DNA from: Lysinibacillus pakistanensis
Lineage (GTDB): Bacteria > Bacillota > Bacilli > Bacillales_A > Planococcaceae
Assembly: GCA_001312325.1 (NCBI GenBank)
Contig: BBDJ01000002.1
Location: 248,001 to 312,000, forward strand
DNA length: 64,000 bases
Direction of reading: 5' to 3'
Shown here: piece after piece, positions 41,458 to 52,593 of the stretch
Numbering within the stretch: the first letter of the stretch is position 1
Layout: every line of letters starts with the position of its first letter
Made by a program: the position numbers and the translations under genes
Notes under the pieces: model-generated
Databases searched by the model: none
The model's input: the letters and a program-made list of their open reading frames with translations, nothing else
Told to the model about the DNA's origin: nothing

Positions 41458-42204
41458 TTGTTTCATATCAATGAATTTAAAAAGCTGAGCAGTGTATCAG
41501 TTAGAACCTTGAGATATTACGATAAAATTGGACTTTTGAAACCTGTATCAAAAACTGAAGGGGGTCATCGATTATATTCAAATACTGAGTTGAAGAAACT
41601 TCAGCAAATACAATTCCTAAAAACTATAGGATTTCAATTAAGCGAGATCAAAATAATGTTAGAGTCCGAAGAATGGGACTGGTCTAATAGTCTAATGACA
41701 CAACTATCTTATGTGATAAAAGAAAAGGACCGTCTTTCAAAGATAGAAATTAGTTTAAGGGAGCTAATAAACGGTATAGCGATTGATGGAGAAGAATTTA
41801 AAATTAAAAAAAATCATAGATTTATATAATAATAAGGAGGCTAAAGAAGCATTAAATTATAATCTAGTTGAATTAAATATTAAAAACACGGAAGTACTAG
41901 AAAAACTTCCTAACATGGCTAGTAGTGATCCAGACTCTTTAGAGTGGATTGCTTTAGTGGGGCAATTAAAAAAAATATATGCACCTTGGTTATAGTCATT
42001 CACGAATACAAAATATTATTGAAAGAATGGATGTAAAAAAAAGGTGAAGACTTTACTGACGAAGATGTTTTTTTTAGATAAACTATGGGACATTAGGATG
42101 TCGCCTGAGGAATCAAAAAAAGTTTAGCCTATATCCAATTGATCAAGAGGTCCTTACTTTTTTTGGAGAAGTCATATAGTCATTATCTCGATAATAAATC
42201 ATAG
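41458..42204 (+). CDS. MerR family transcriptional regulator (frameshifts)
   Basis: The N-terminal 70 residues are a MerR winged helix: FHINEFKKLSSVSVRTLRYY, DKIGLLKPV and GGHRLYSNTEL. A coiled coil and an effector-binding part follow in other frames, broken at A runs near 41810, 41970 and 42035-42120: IIDLYNNKEAKEALNYN and, at the end, SLYPIDQEVLTFFEKSY. The TTG at 41458 is the likely start. It lies 27 bases before a GAP-family membrane gene that it may control. Confidence 0.8.
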
Positions 42205-42230
42205 TTATTTGAACACAGACGGAGGGAAAG

Positions 42231-42888
42231 ATGGGAACTGATATATTAATTTATTTGGGCGGCTTGGCTCTTTTAGATATGTTAAGCCTACAATTATGGG
42301 TGTTACTTTATTTCTAGTTTTAACAGATAATAAAAATTTAACATCAAGATTATTGACATATCTATTTACGGTTGTGCTATTGTATTTTTCGTTAGGTATC
42401 ATTATGATGTTAGGTCTAAATTTTATTATAGAAGCATTCTCAACTATTTTTCAAAATAAAATAGTTAGCTGGGTAATTTTCATCACAGGGGTGATATTAT
42501 TTACTGCTAGCTTTTTTTATCCCCGCAAATAAAAAAAAGTAACATACCAAAGCCTAAAACACAAAGCTTATTCTCAATTATTATTATTGGTGTTACAACC
42601 TTTATCATTGAGGCAGGCATGGCCTTACCATATTTTGCTGCTATTGGTTTATTAACTACAATAGATATACCTTTTTATCAAAGGATTTCAACTATAGCAG
42701 TATACAATATTATAATGGTTCTACCAGCTCTTCTTATATTTTTAGGATATAAAGTGTTTGGAAAATTGATAAACCCTACCTTAGTTAAACTTCGGAATAA
42801 AATAGCAAGCAGTTCAAGTTCTGCTTTATCCTGGATTATTTGTATAGTTGGCGTGATATTAATATTTTACACTATTGATTATCTATAA
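42231..42888 (+). CDS. GAP-family membrane transporter-like protein (frameshifts)
   Basis: This protein of about 218 residues with six helices resembles the GAP (Sap) family, with GTDILIYLGGLALLDMLSPT at the N-terminus, VTLFLVLTDNKN, LFSIIIIGVTTFIIEAGMALP in the middle and a last helix ALSWIICIVGVILIFYTI. The breaks are near 42293 and in A7-8 runs near 42530. GGAGGGA precedes the ATG. The adjacent MerR gene suggests induction by a small molecule. In mycobacteria relatives help move lipids; the role here is unknown. Confidence 0.65.
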
Positions 42889-42977
42889 TTTGTGAATGGA
42901 AGTATTGTTGTTGAGTATTGAATAACACTTTTAACAGAATACAATTTTGAACTTTATGTAGGATAAATATCCAAATA

Positions 42978-43003
42978 AAAAGCCTGGAAATAGAATTCCA
43001 GGC
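42978..43003. terminator. Hairpin terminator
   Basis: AAGCCTGGAA and TTCCAGGCTT form a perfect 10-bp stem. The A-rich 5' side and short T content on the 3' side suggest it works better on the minus strand, but it lies after the GAP gene and before the minus-strand aminotransferase. Confidence 0.6.
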
Positions 43004-43241
43004 TTGATTCTCACTTACTTTAAATGCTCCATGACACACTGCCTCGCTTCCGCAAATGGGTCTTAAAATTTTTAAGACTGTGCTTTAGCTATATTCAGTT
43101 CTGAATGGTCCTTCTGAGTTTTCAATCCATCCCACTCATCGGGTTAACCCTCCTAGTCATTGGATTTGAAGTGAAATCTTAAATAGTTTGGGTTAATTAT
43201 TATTTTCTATACACATTATTTTAAAATTAATTTTTTATAAT

Positions 43242-44418
43242 TTATCGTTGAAGCTGTTTTTGCTGAGCTGCTAAAAAAAACTTCGTGAGCAGCGCGTACT
43301 CCGGCACCTGGCTCAAAGTCATAGGAGAAGTCTTGTAGTGCCGCCTCCATTAATGAAATAGCTTGTAAAATATCGCTTGGGAAGCAATAGCCCATATGAC
43401 CAAATCTGAAAATCTTCCCTTGCAAGTGGCCAAGTCCACCAGCGAAATCTAAATGATAGTGTTGTTTTAAATGTGTTAGGAATTCACCAAGGTCTATTCC
43501 TTTTGGTGCCAAGATTGCTGTAATTGTTGGTGAGGCATATTCATCTTCGGTTAACAGTTCAATATTTAGTGCCTTCATCGCATTTCGCACCATATTTTTC
43601 ATTAATTCATGACGTGCTACGGTTTTATGAAAGCCGCCTTCTTGCTCTATCAGTTTGCATACCTCATGAAGTCCATAGATAAGTGTGATGGTAGGCGTGT
43701 TTGGTGTCATCCCTTTTTCTGCCCAGCCACGATAGCTCAATAAATTTAAGTAATAGGATGGTGCTTTATTTTCCTCAATAACTTTCCATGCTCTGTCACT
43801 GACGCTGACAAGTGAAAGGCCTGGCGGTAGCATCATAGCCTTTTGAGAGCCTGTAACAAGAATATCGACACCCCACGCATCCATTTCAGCAGGTGCTCCA
43901 CCAACGCAGCTTACTCCATCTACAATGACTAAAGCATCTGTTTCTTCTCGGACAACTTGTGCCAGTTCAGCGACAGGGTTCAAGATACCTGTAGAAGTTT
44001 CATTAAAGGTTACAAAAACAGCTTTAATCGCTTGCAAGGGCTGTAAAAATGCTCGTAGCTCATCCGCAGTACAAGCTTGTCCCCATTCTTTTTCAAGCTT
44101 ATGTACGTTAAAGCCATATTTTTCACAAATTGAAACAAAATAATCACCAAATGCTCCAACTGTCACAACAACAACGTCTTCACCAGCTGAAACAGTATTC
44201 ACTGCAGCTGCTTCCAAAGCGGCTGTACCACCTGAAGGAAGTAATAAAATATCTTGTTTTGTCCCGAATACTGGCTTTACTAATTCAGTCGTTTCACGGT
44301 AAAGCTCCACAAATTCTGTGCTTCGATGGCTAAAAATATCCTTATTCATTGCAAGCTGAACCTTTTTTGGAATAGGTGTAGGTCCAGGATGTCTTAAAAT
44401 ATTTTCATACACATTCAT
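43242..44418 (-). CDS. Class V aminotransferase, alanine-glyoxylate/serine-pyruvate type (C-terminal frameshift)
   Basis: This PLP enzyme begins NILRHPGPTPIPKKVQLAM, the usual opening of the serine-pyruvate/alanine-glyoxylate class, and has FNETSTGILNP, VDGVSCVGGAPAEMDAWGVD and GSQKAMMLPPGLS with the PLP lysine. An extra T in a T8 run near 43274 moves the end out of frame; the repaired tail is AAHEVFLAAQQKQLQR, giving about 391 residues. AAAAGGGGA precedes the ATG. The true substrate pair cannot be decided; relatives also act in phosphonate and purine breakdown, though none of those genes are near. Confidence 0.88.
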
Positions 44419-44578
44419 CAATCCCCTTTTTTGTAAAATAAGAAATTCGAAATTTTCTAACTATAATATAGCATATTATTCTGCTAGCTAACTCCTTTTC
44501 GAAAAAAAATGGTAGAGAATAGAAAAAGAAATTATTTAAGGAAATATGGTAATATTTAAATAAAAAGGGGATGAGCTT

Positions 44579-45669
44579 ATGAAGGTAAAAGTTCACTTTC
44601 CATCTGTATATTTTTTAATTGAACCCAATATAGTTGCTGTTTATAAAATCAAATCACTTGAATATGTCAATTTAACAGATGTAATCAATATAGGTGAATG
44701 GGAGGCTTATGAACTACAGCATTCTCATCAATTTGAAGTGTTTAATCATGATAAGAGTAGACCCTCAGAGAATCCTTGGAGTTTCTATCTTGAGCAGGAG
44801 GAACTTTATACTATCGTAGAAATGATAAACGGTGCCATTCAACAGCAACGTTCTGGATCACATTATGAATCCATAACGCCTTCTTCTCAGATGGTTCATA
44901 TTACTTGCTCAGAATCAGCAGCAGGGTCACTAAGGGTGGCACTTGCTCCCCCAAGACATATTATTGCATTTCCTGATGACCTCTCTATCGGTCCAGTGTG
45001 TCAGTTAGAAGCCAAGTTAGGGCAAGCTTTCCGTAAAGAATGGCTATTTGAAAATATTAATAATGAGCAGGATGATCATGTTGAATTTAATAAATTTGTA
45101 AATACTTTGCGTGAAATAGATGATATTCCTGCGCACATACCAATTTACATTTGGGTCGGAAACAATGCAAATGAACAATGTCTTTTACGATTCTTTCTTT
45201 ATTTATTAAACGATAAAGCAAACGAAATCTATCTAATGCAAACCTCTGAGCACAATAAATATGGAGATACAGGGCATCTTTCATCGCTGCAATTAAGCCA
45301 ACTCTTTATGAATAGTGAAATCAAGCCTTTAACTGTTCAGGAGAGACTATCTCTCAAAAAGAATGGAAACATTTATCACAAACGAGGAATGTATTGCGAC
45401 GATGGGTGAATGGAGAAATAATAAGTGTATCAGAGGATTATTTTGATGCATTGATTATAAATACGATCGCGAAACTACATAAGGAACAAACAATGAAGGA
45501 TTTTATTAAGACAGGAACTGTAATTGCAGAATTGATATCTCAGATGGACGAGTGTCCGAATCTCTTCTATTTAGAATATAGAATTCGATTATTAGTTTAT
45601 AATGGAGCCCTTGCATTAAAAGGTATTCCCAAATCTATGAGACATTATAGTGTAAAACTGCGTGATTAA
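44579..45669 (+). CDS. DUF1835/DUF3658 protein with extra N-terminal domain (frameshift)
   Basis: This protein of about 362 residues has an N-terminal part of roughly 105 residues (KVHFPSVYFLIEPNIVAVYK), then the DUF1835 block VHITCSESAAGSLRVAL with FPDDLSIGPV, and a C-terminal DUF3658-like part (RRWVNGEIISVSEDYFDALI). A break in A5 near 45355 joins the two parts. AAAAGGGG precedes the ATG. The molecular function of these domains is unknown. Confidence 0.78.
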
Positions 45670-45670
45670 T

Positions 45671-45707
45671 AAAAACCTCTTTTGTCAGGTGACAAAAAGA
45701 GGTTTCA
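45671..45707. terminator. Bidirectional terminator
   Basis: AAACCTCTTT..GTCA and TGAC..AAAGAGGTTT form a strong stem; A and T runs lie at the two sides, and the flanking genes converge on it. Confidence 0.8.
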
Positions 45708-45714
45708 CTTGTGG

Positions 45715-46207
45715 CTAGGCAACGAAAGGTCTGTTCATACGCATTAAACCATAAATCATAAAGAATATTCCACCTGTTAAAAGTGTGAGAATAATGTATA
45801 GGACAGCTTTCCCAGCTTCGCCAGTCCATCTATAGAATAGACGGTAACTGAAGTATAAAATGAAGCCAGCAGCGCCTAGTGATGCAATGATGCCGAGAAA
45901 TGGAATAAACGAAACGATAATTAAACCCGCATAAATAAGCGTGTTTTTTTAAAGCTGCAGCACGGACAGTTTCATTATCAACACCATCTGCAGTTAACAG
46001 GAAAAGGCTATAAACATTGATAAGTGGAATCCAAGCAATGTAAGCCATATCACCGAAGCCGTTTGTTTTAGAAGCCATAAAATAAATTAGTGCACTAATA
46101 ACATATGCAATTAAACCTAATACAAGAGAGGCAATAATAATTAACAAAAGAAATCCGCCAAACGTCGCCGCATCATAATCATTGTAATAATAAGAATCAT
46201 AGCTCAT
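45715..46207 (-). CDS. Four-helix membrane protein (frameshift)
   Basis: This protein of about 163 residues starts MSYDSYYYNDYDAATFGGFL and, after a break in T8 near 45944, continues AAALKNTLIYAGLIIVSFIP and AVLYIILTLLTGGIFFMIYG to end MNRPFVA. Four or five hydrophobic helices surround a DMAYIAWIPLINVYSLF loop, a pattern common in small membrane proteins of unknown function. GGGAGGTTTT precedes the ATG. No function is claimed. Confidence 0.7.
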
Positions 46208-46452
46208 TGATAAAACCTCCCTTCAAATGAAAATACCCCCTAATCATACCAATCCTAAAATGTTAAATCCATAACAATTTATAGGTAATATTTAGTTGAA
46301 ATCGTATATTTGTACTAGAATAATTTCTTTGAGTGAGGCTTTTATGATGATTTTTTGAGCGGATACTGAAAAAAATTGCAAAAAAAATCCTTGGAAATAT
46401 TGGTATACTAGTTTTGAAGATTCATTTTTTAATTGCAAGGTTAAGGGGGGAT

Positions 46453-47267
46453 TTGCCTGTTACTAGTTGTTATTCTATGTGTATTGCTGTGCATTTATTT
46501 CATGGAAAAAAAATTATCGTAAGAGTACCTATTATCAGCTAACTAAACATCATATTATAACCGTTAAATGGAATAAAGGAAGACATGGTGAGTACTTAAC
46601 TTCAAAAATGATTGACAAGTATGCTTCAAAAGATCATAAATTATTAGTCAATGTGTATATTCCGAAAAGAAATTCGGATGAGTTAACAGAAATTGACCTA
46701 CTTTATATTGATCGAACAGGCTTATACGTGTTGGAATCAAAAAAATTATAGTGGTTGGATTTTTGGGAATGAAGCACACCAGCAATGGACGCAAATAATG
46801 ACGAATAGGAAAAAAAATATCAATTTCGCCTTGGCGTAATTGCGTCCGGATTTTGAATTGTGCCTGCACAATTCATTCCTTTGAAAATCCGTGACATCCC
46901 GCCGGAGCTTTATCTTCATTTTCTGAATGAAGATAGATTTTTTAATCCAATCCGCCAAAATGCTATACATACCCGTGCCCTTCAAGATTTTTTTGAAACT
47001 GCCAAACAATGCCATCCATTCAGTTATTGTTTTTGGTGAAAACTGTACTTTGAAAAAGGTGGAGATGACTTCCTCTAATGTACATGTTATAAAACGAGGA
47101 GAGTTAAAACGCTTCATCCAAGATCAACAAAAATCTGCTAGTCTAATATTTTCTCAAGTAGATATTCAAGCCATTTACAATCAGTTATTACCACAAATGC
47201 AAATTTCCAAGGCAATGAAGAAAAAAAACATATTCGCACGATACAGCAAAGATATGGAAAGCATTAG
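46453..47267 (+). pseudogene. NERD-domain protein gene interrupted by a small mobile element
   Basis: This gene encoded a membrane-anchored protein with a nuclease-related (NERD) domain. A hydrophobic start (LLLVVILCVLLCIYFMEK) leads to GEYLTSKMIDKYASK, NVYIPKRNSDELTEIDLLYI and TGLYVLESKNYSGWIFGNEA, the core of the NERD fold with its Glu/Lys site. At WTQIMTNRKKN the frame enters the 114-bp element at 46820; past it, RFFNPIRQNAIHTRALQDFF resumes. Other breaks (A7 near 46507, A8 near 46740, A8 near 47220) look like the general indel error, but the insertion does not. The exact start codon is unclear behind AAGGGGGG. A short truncated N-terminal protein could still be made. Confidence 0.82.
46820..46933 (-). 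mobile_element. Dispersed palindromic element (copy 4) inserted in the NERD gene
   Basis: The 114-bp insert lies between two TA dinucleotides (46818-46819 and 46934-46935); deleting it with one TA restores NRKKNRFFNP exactly. Internal structure is strong: a 9-bp hairpin GAATTGTGC / GCACAATTC at 46855-46874 inside a larger GGATTTT..AAAATCC palindrome, and a terminal hairpin ATCTTCATT / AATGAAGAT at 46912-46934. It contains no ORF. The size, lack of genes and TA duplication resemble a MITE moved in trans by a Tc1/mariner-IS630-type transposase; the outermost bases are not clear inverted repeats, so the mechanism is open. Confidence 0.8.
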
Positions 47268-47297
47268 ACGAAAAGGATTTCAAAAAGGAGCGATTAT

Positions 47298-47622
47298 ATG
47301 CGAATGTATAATAAATTAGTCCGTGATTTAATACCAGAAATAATAGAAGCGGGTGGCAAAAAGTGTGTAACAAGAATAGTAAAGCAGGAAGAATATTTGG
47401 AAGAAATCAAAAAGAAAATGCAAGAGGAGGCTCTAGAATTTAAGGAGTCGGCTTCAGAAAAAGAGACTATAGAAGAGCTTGCAGATATTTTAGAGCTAGT
47501 TTACGCGGCCATACATAAGCTTGGTGTTTCCTATGAACAATTGGAGCAAATTCGTACTCAGAAGAAAGAACAACGTGGAGGGTTTTTTTAAAGGGATTTA
47601 TTTGATGGAAGTAGAGGAGTAG
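47298..47622 (+). CDS. MazG-like nucleoside phosphate pyrophosphohydrolase (C-terminal frameshift)
   Basis: This small all-alpha NTP pyrophosphohydrolase starts MYNKLVRDLIPEIIEAGGKK and carries the metal-binding helix motifs EEALEFKESASEKETIEELADILE, in which the acidic residues of the MazG-type EExxE..ExxD site are visible. The printed frame ends at RGGFF because a T7 run at 47583 is one T too long; six T give RGGFFKGIYLMEVEE, the usual ending. About 107 residues. It overlaps nothing and lies between the NERD and HNH genes. It probably cleans up non-canonical nucleotides. Confidence 0.85.
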
Positions 47623-47633
47623 GTGAAGGGAAC

Positions 47634-48637
47634 GTGTCACATGATTTAAGGGTTGGTGAAATACAGGAGAAATATATGACGGAGCATGAAATTTGGCAAC
47701 ATCTTAACAATTTCTATTATCGTTCATCGGTCGCAACTTCCTATAAATATGTATTTTTTTAAAGCATTACTTGAAAACTTATATAATGTAGAGGATGAAT
47801 TAACACTTAGCTATGATCAAATTTTTTTACTCCTTCACCAATATTTATTGGAATTTAATCATTCATCATCAATTAGCGCAGTCACCCAATAAAAATAAAC
47901 CAGGTCGTGCTCAAACCATTTTGCAAAAGTATGTAAATGACTATAGCGTTCCTTCAGAATGGCAATTTGATCAACTTGAAGATTCGTTACAGATAAAAAT
48001 TGTCCATGATGTCAAATGTGACTGCAAGCAAAATGTGATTGGGGCATTTTACGGCGATACAGCAGGTGTATTCTATGCATTTGATATTAAACGGGCACAA
48101 TTTCGTTTTAATCGTCCTGTTTATGAGTTTATGAAAAAATATCAGCGTGTCCTTATGAATTTAACAAACTATCATTTGGTGAAATATTTAGAGAAAGTGA
48201 ATGAAGCAACAAGCACAATGGCTTTGCTTTCCAAGATTGAGGTGATTTCAAAGCGTAGTTCATTAGAAACCTTTTACAAGGTTCTTACACAATTTGAACA
48301 AAATCGTTGTTTCTACTGTCATTGTGATTTATCATCCAGTCGCCGAAAAACACATGTTGACCATTTTATCCCATGGAGCTTCGTTCAAAATGATAATCTA
48401 TGGAATCTAGTGTTAGCCTGCAATGATTGTAATTTACAGAAGAGTGATAAAATTGCCACTCGCTTCTATTTAGAAACAATGCTTATAAGAAATGATTATT
48501 TATCCTCAAACATAAACGAGCCTTTTTACTTTCGTACATATCAAAATACGAAACTGATCGATTTATATGATTACTCCATCATGAATGGATACACAACTTT
48601 ATGGGAACCAAAGAAGGTTATAAAGAAAAAGGTATAG
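47634..48637 (+). CDS. HNH endonuclease domain protein (frameshifts)
   Basis: This protein of about 334 residues has a C-terminal HNH nuclease with a zinc ribbon: CFYCHCDLSSSRRKTHVDHFI, then PWSFVQNDNLWNLVLACNDCN and KSD. The D-H of HVDHF and the N and H positions of the motif are present. The N-terminal 200 residues (VSHDLRVGEIQEKYMTEHEI, GRAQTILQKYVNDYSVP) are of unknown fold. Breaks lie near 47755 (T7) and 47825. GTG at 47634 follows GGTGAAGGGA. It is co-directional with the MazG-like and NERD genes; it is either a nuclease of a defence set or a stand-alone HNH protein. Confidence 0.83.
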
Positions 48638-48743
48638 AATACATGTATCTAGCTCAAGCAAAGGGAATTCATATTTTAAATGTTTGCTACTCCACATTTT
48701 GAGCTATAATTTTAATGACAAATTAATAAATGGAGGGATGTAT

Positions 48744-48965
48744 ATGGCAGATATTAAATATGAAATCATTGAAACACTCGCTGTTTTATCAGAGGGGAAT
48801 AAGGGCTGGAAGAAGGAGTTAAATCTAATTAGTTGGAATGGTAGAGAAGCCAAATTTGATATTCGAGATTGGTCAGAGGATCATACAAAAATGGGGAAGG
48901 GTGTTACACTTTCACCCGCTGAAATGAAGATCTTAGCAGAGACACTAACGAAATTAGACATATAA
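48744..48965 (+). CDS. PC4-like (YdbC family) single-strand nucleic acid binding protein
   Basis: This 73-residue protein starts MADIKYEIIETLAVLSEGNK and has GWKKELNLISWNGREAKFDIR and MGKGVTLSPAEMKIL, the pattern of bacterial YdbC/PC4-like proteins, which dimerise to bind single-stranded DNA. An ATG at 48744 is preferred behind GGAGGG over the ATG at 48738. A terminator follows immediately. Probably cytoplasmic and monocistronic. Confidence 0.85.
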   Translation: MADIKYEIIETLAVLSEGNKGWKKELNLISWNGREAKFDIRDWSEDHTKMGKGVTLSPAEMKILAETLTKLDI

Positions 48966-49008
48966 GCGAAGGAGCCGTGCCATGCGGCTACTTCGTTATT
49001 TTTTTTTG
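48966..49008 (+). terminator. Terminator after the PC4-like gene
   Basis: GCGAAG.GAGCCG pairs with CGGCTACTTCG around TGCCATG and is followed by eight T. Confidence 0.88.
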
Positions 49009-49264
49009 ACGAATGTTATGGAGTACATTTTAGATGAATGTGGCAATGTTTTTTTAATGCAAGACAAGAGGAGCCATAAGCGGGCGCAGCTGCTAATAGC
49101 GATTAACAAATCATTTGCGTATTATTTATCTAAAGAAATCATAGGAGAATTTGATTACTTACCCATCATGTAAAAAGTTACAAAAAAAACATATTTATCG
49201 TAGTGTACTACCTTTATACTAGAGATAACTATAGAACTAAAATAATATGAATGGGTGAAGGTAA

Positions 49265-51296
49265 ATGAAAAAACTACTGGGTAATCTAAGACTTTTTGCG
49301 AAAATTGGTATACTTATTCCCATCATCACTATATTTCTAGGGGGCATGTCCTTCATAAGTTATTTAAAAGCCTCCAATGAACTTGGAAACTCGATTGAAC
49401 ATGAAATGTCATTATTAGCTGATGATGTGTCTAATTCTGTTGAAAATAAATTACATGCACATAATCAGCTTATCTATAGTGCTAAATCTGCGATAGAAAC
49501 TGCAGATAATAGCATGTCAAGAGAACAATTTACACGTTTTGCTGAGCAATTACTGCCATTAAATAAAGAAACCTATGGAATGGGTCTTTGGCTAGAAAAG
49601 GATGATTCTAATGGAGAATTATTTGGACCATATGCCTATAAAGATGGAGGAAATATTGTCTATACAGATGTTTATCAAGATCCAGCCTATGCCTTCCATC
49701 AGCAGGAATGGTATAAAAATAGCTTGCAATCCAATGATATTATACATACAGAGCCTTTTTATGATGAAGCATTAGGAGAAATGTTTATTACTTTTGGGAT
49801 TCAAGTTAAAAATGGTTCAACTCCAATTGGTGTTATCACTGGTGATTATGTACTTGAGTCTATCCAATCCATTGTTTCTGAGGTGAAAATACGAGAAAGT
49901 GGTTATGCATTTGTTATCGATGATAAGGGAACATTTTTAACACATCCAGATGTGAAAAAGGTAAATCAAGAAACGGTTCAGGACTATTTAAAAATTCCTA
50001 TCGAACAATTTGCTGGAGATAAAAAAATTGATTCAAACAATGGTTGATGGTAAAGAATACACATTGCAATATAAACAAGTACAAGGAATGCCTTGGAAGC
50101 TTATTTTAATTGTTCCGACAACTGAGCTATATAGTGAAGTACAAGCAATGCTATATCAACAAATTATTATTAGTATTATTCTTATCTGTGTAATATCGGT
50201 AATTATTTATTTAATTGCACGCTATATTCGTCAGGAAGTACGTACAATAAATGGCCATTTAGGCAATCTTGCTACAGGTGATTTAACCCAAAGAATGTCG
50301 ATTAGTACAAGAGATGAATTTGGTGAGATGGCACAGTATTATAATGATTCAGTAGAAGCATTAGGAACAATGATGAAGCAAATCGTAGCTGAAACAGATA
50401 CAGTTGCTTCCACCGCTGAACAACTGACAGCTAGTGTCCAAGAGGTTAATAAATCCGTCACAGAGGTAGCCGTCTCTATGCAGCATGTAGCAGAGAATAC
50501 GAGTAAGCAACAGACAGTTAGCGACCAACTAACTTCAGTCACATCGGTTTTAGGTGAGGATATGCATTTTGCTGTCAAAGCTTTAGATAGTGCCGTTCAG
50601 CAATCTGCAACAACCTCTCAGATGGCAAGTGGAGGCTCCAAGCAAATTCGTGCCTTCGTAAATGAAATCGCTGAGTTGCATACACAGGTGGAAAATAGTG
50701 CAAATCTGATAAGTAGTTTGAAAAATCAATCCATCCAAATCGAAAAGATGAGCGAACTGATTTCAACCATAACAGATCAAACAAATTTATTGTCCTTAAA
50801 TGCAGCGATTGAAGCAGCACGTGCAGGAGAAGCGGGGAAAGGCTTTGCAGTGGTTGCAGGGGAAGTAAAGGCATTGGCAACTCAAACAAGCCTTGCATCA
50901 CAAGACATTGCCACTGTTGTTCGGACAATTCAAGAGCAAATCAATGAGGCTGTTTCGATGATGGAACAAAGTCGTAAAATTGCTCACCATGGCATTGATT
51001 CTGTACAACAGGCTGGAAGTACCTTTGATACAATCAGCAGTGCGATTGAAGATTTAAAACAAACGATTGAAATGACGAGTACCAATACATCAAATGCCTA
51101 TGAAAAGCTTCATGACATGACTTCGAAGGTTCAAGAGATTTGTCAGCAAGCAATGGAGACAAATGATCATACATTAAATGTGTCAGCAATTACAGAGGAG
51201 CAAGCTTCTACGATGAATGAAATGGCTGTAGCTTCTGAGCAATTAGCACATCTGGCACAGGATCTTCAAGAGGAAACAGGTAAATTTACTATATAG
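49265..51296 (+). CDS. Methyl-accepting chemotaxis protein with double Cache domain (frameshift)
   Basis: This chemoreceptor of about 677 residues has a first helix ([20 protein letters not shown]), an outer dCache domain with [38 protein letters not shown] and [19 protein letters not shown], a second helix ([19 protein letters not shown]), HAMP, and the signalling tip [22 protein letters not shown] break in A7 near 50022 joins GDKK to [11 protein letters not shown]. The [16 protein letters not shown] segment and dCache shape fit receptors for amino acids or related small ligands. GGGTGAAGGTA precedes the ATG. Confidence 0.93.
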
Positions 51297-51301
51297 TAAT
51301 T

Positions 51302-51345
51302 GAAAAGGCCATCGTCCAGTTATTAGGACGATAGCCTTTTCGTTT
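51302..51345 (+). terminator. Terminator of the second chemoreceptor gene
   Basis: AAAAGGC.ATCGTCC pairs with GGACGAT.GCCTTTT; the tail is TTTTCGTTTT. Confidence 0.85.
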
Positions 51346-52590
51346 TATTGAATAAATATAGCATAATATAGATAGGACTCTTGCTAAATAATTGTTTCCT
51401 GACGTTTTTATTATTGATTAGCACACAAAACAGCAGAAGCACCATTTAAGAAAGAATATAATCAGGGAATACAAGTATTGTTATGATGTATTTAGAACTT
51501 TACGTAATCCAGTAACTTAGGAGAGAAAATGGTACAAGAAGAATACACAAGGCGTCGTGCACCACTTCACAAAGTAACTAATAGATGATCAAAAGAAAGT
51601 GCTGCATGAAATCTTTAGCTTCTAAAAGGTTTCATCCGGATGTGTCTGGGGAAGATAGAAGTTTATGTTCTAAAATTTCTTTGTAAAAAATGGTATATTG
51701 TATTCTGAAATACTAGTTAGATATAAAAGTGGAGTAAAACTAATTGTTACAAAAGGAAGAAATAGAACAAAGTAAATGTTTTTCATCATTATACTTTTTC
51801 TTATGGCTTATCATCAAATCTTTTATATAGCTTTCTGGTGTATTATAATCAACAGAATCAATCCCATATGTTTTCATTTTTACCCACCTATTATTCAGTT
51901 AAATATTTCCATAGGTGTTTTTTTCCTCTATTACCAAGTATATATTCATATATCAAAAATCTCACAGTATCCATGAGTTGTTAGAAGATGATTTATGAAA
52001 GAATTTATTAGAAATATTTAGCTAGAATTTATTATAGAAAAAATAGAAGTTGAAGATTGATAGGAAGGTTCGCGGACATATAGGCACCCTAAAAGAGGAT
52101 TTCAGGTAAACTTATAAAAAAACTTTCTATTCAAATTACACAATATCCGTTATGATATTACAATTTTCATCGCAACTTCGATATGGTTGATTTTTATTAG
52201 AAAATAATATGGTTCCATTATGAATCAATGATACTTAAAATGGCTGTTATACTATATTTATTTTCTATTTGCGATTTTTGCTACAATCTTTTCCTGTACA
52301 GAAAGATTAAAAACTCCCAACAATAATGATATTAGGTGCTTTCCCCTATTTATTGTAAGGGTTAATTTGAATTTTTTTTTTTGAAACAATTTTCACATTG
52401 TTTCCATTGGCACTACACTTTTATACTACAGTATAGCGTATTTAGAAAAATAAATATTCTTTAACCTGACAGATATTGAACAGATAGCAAACCATAGTAG
52501 CCGTTAATTTCCAACAAAAAACCATGGACTATTAGAATCGCTTTTTGATTCCATTATTGGATGTGAAACAAAGGTAGGAGGAAAGAATCT
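51346..52590. other. 1.2-kb AT-rich stretch without a supported gene
   Basis: Short open frames occur (for example at 51776) but none has a plausible ribosome site plus protein-like composition. A MVQEEYTRRRAPLHKVTN fragment near 51530 could be a remnant. Base composition drops well below the flanks, and the next gene has a distinctly higher GC, so this may be the edge of a transferred segment. Confidence 0.5.
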
Positions 52591-52593
52591 TAT

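Noticed and set aside
49018..49173. Small protein after the PC4-like gene
   Set aside because: Its frame begins inside a terminator hairpin or without a ribosome site; nothing else supports it.
51776..51976. 66-residue hydrophobic frame
   Set aside because: AT-rich DNA gives Ile/Phe/Tyr-rich frames by chance; there is no ribosome site.
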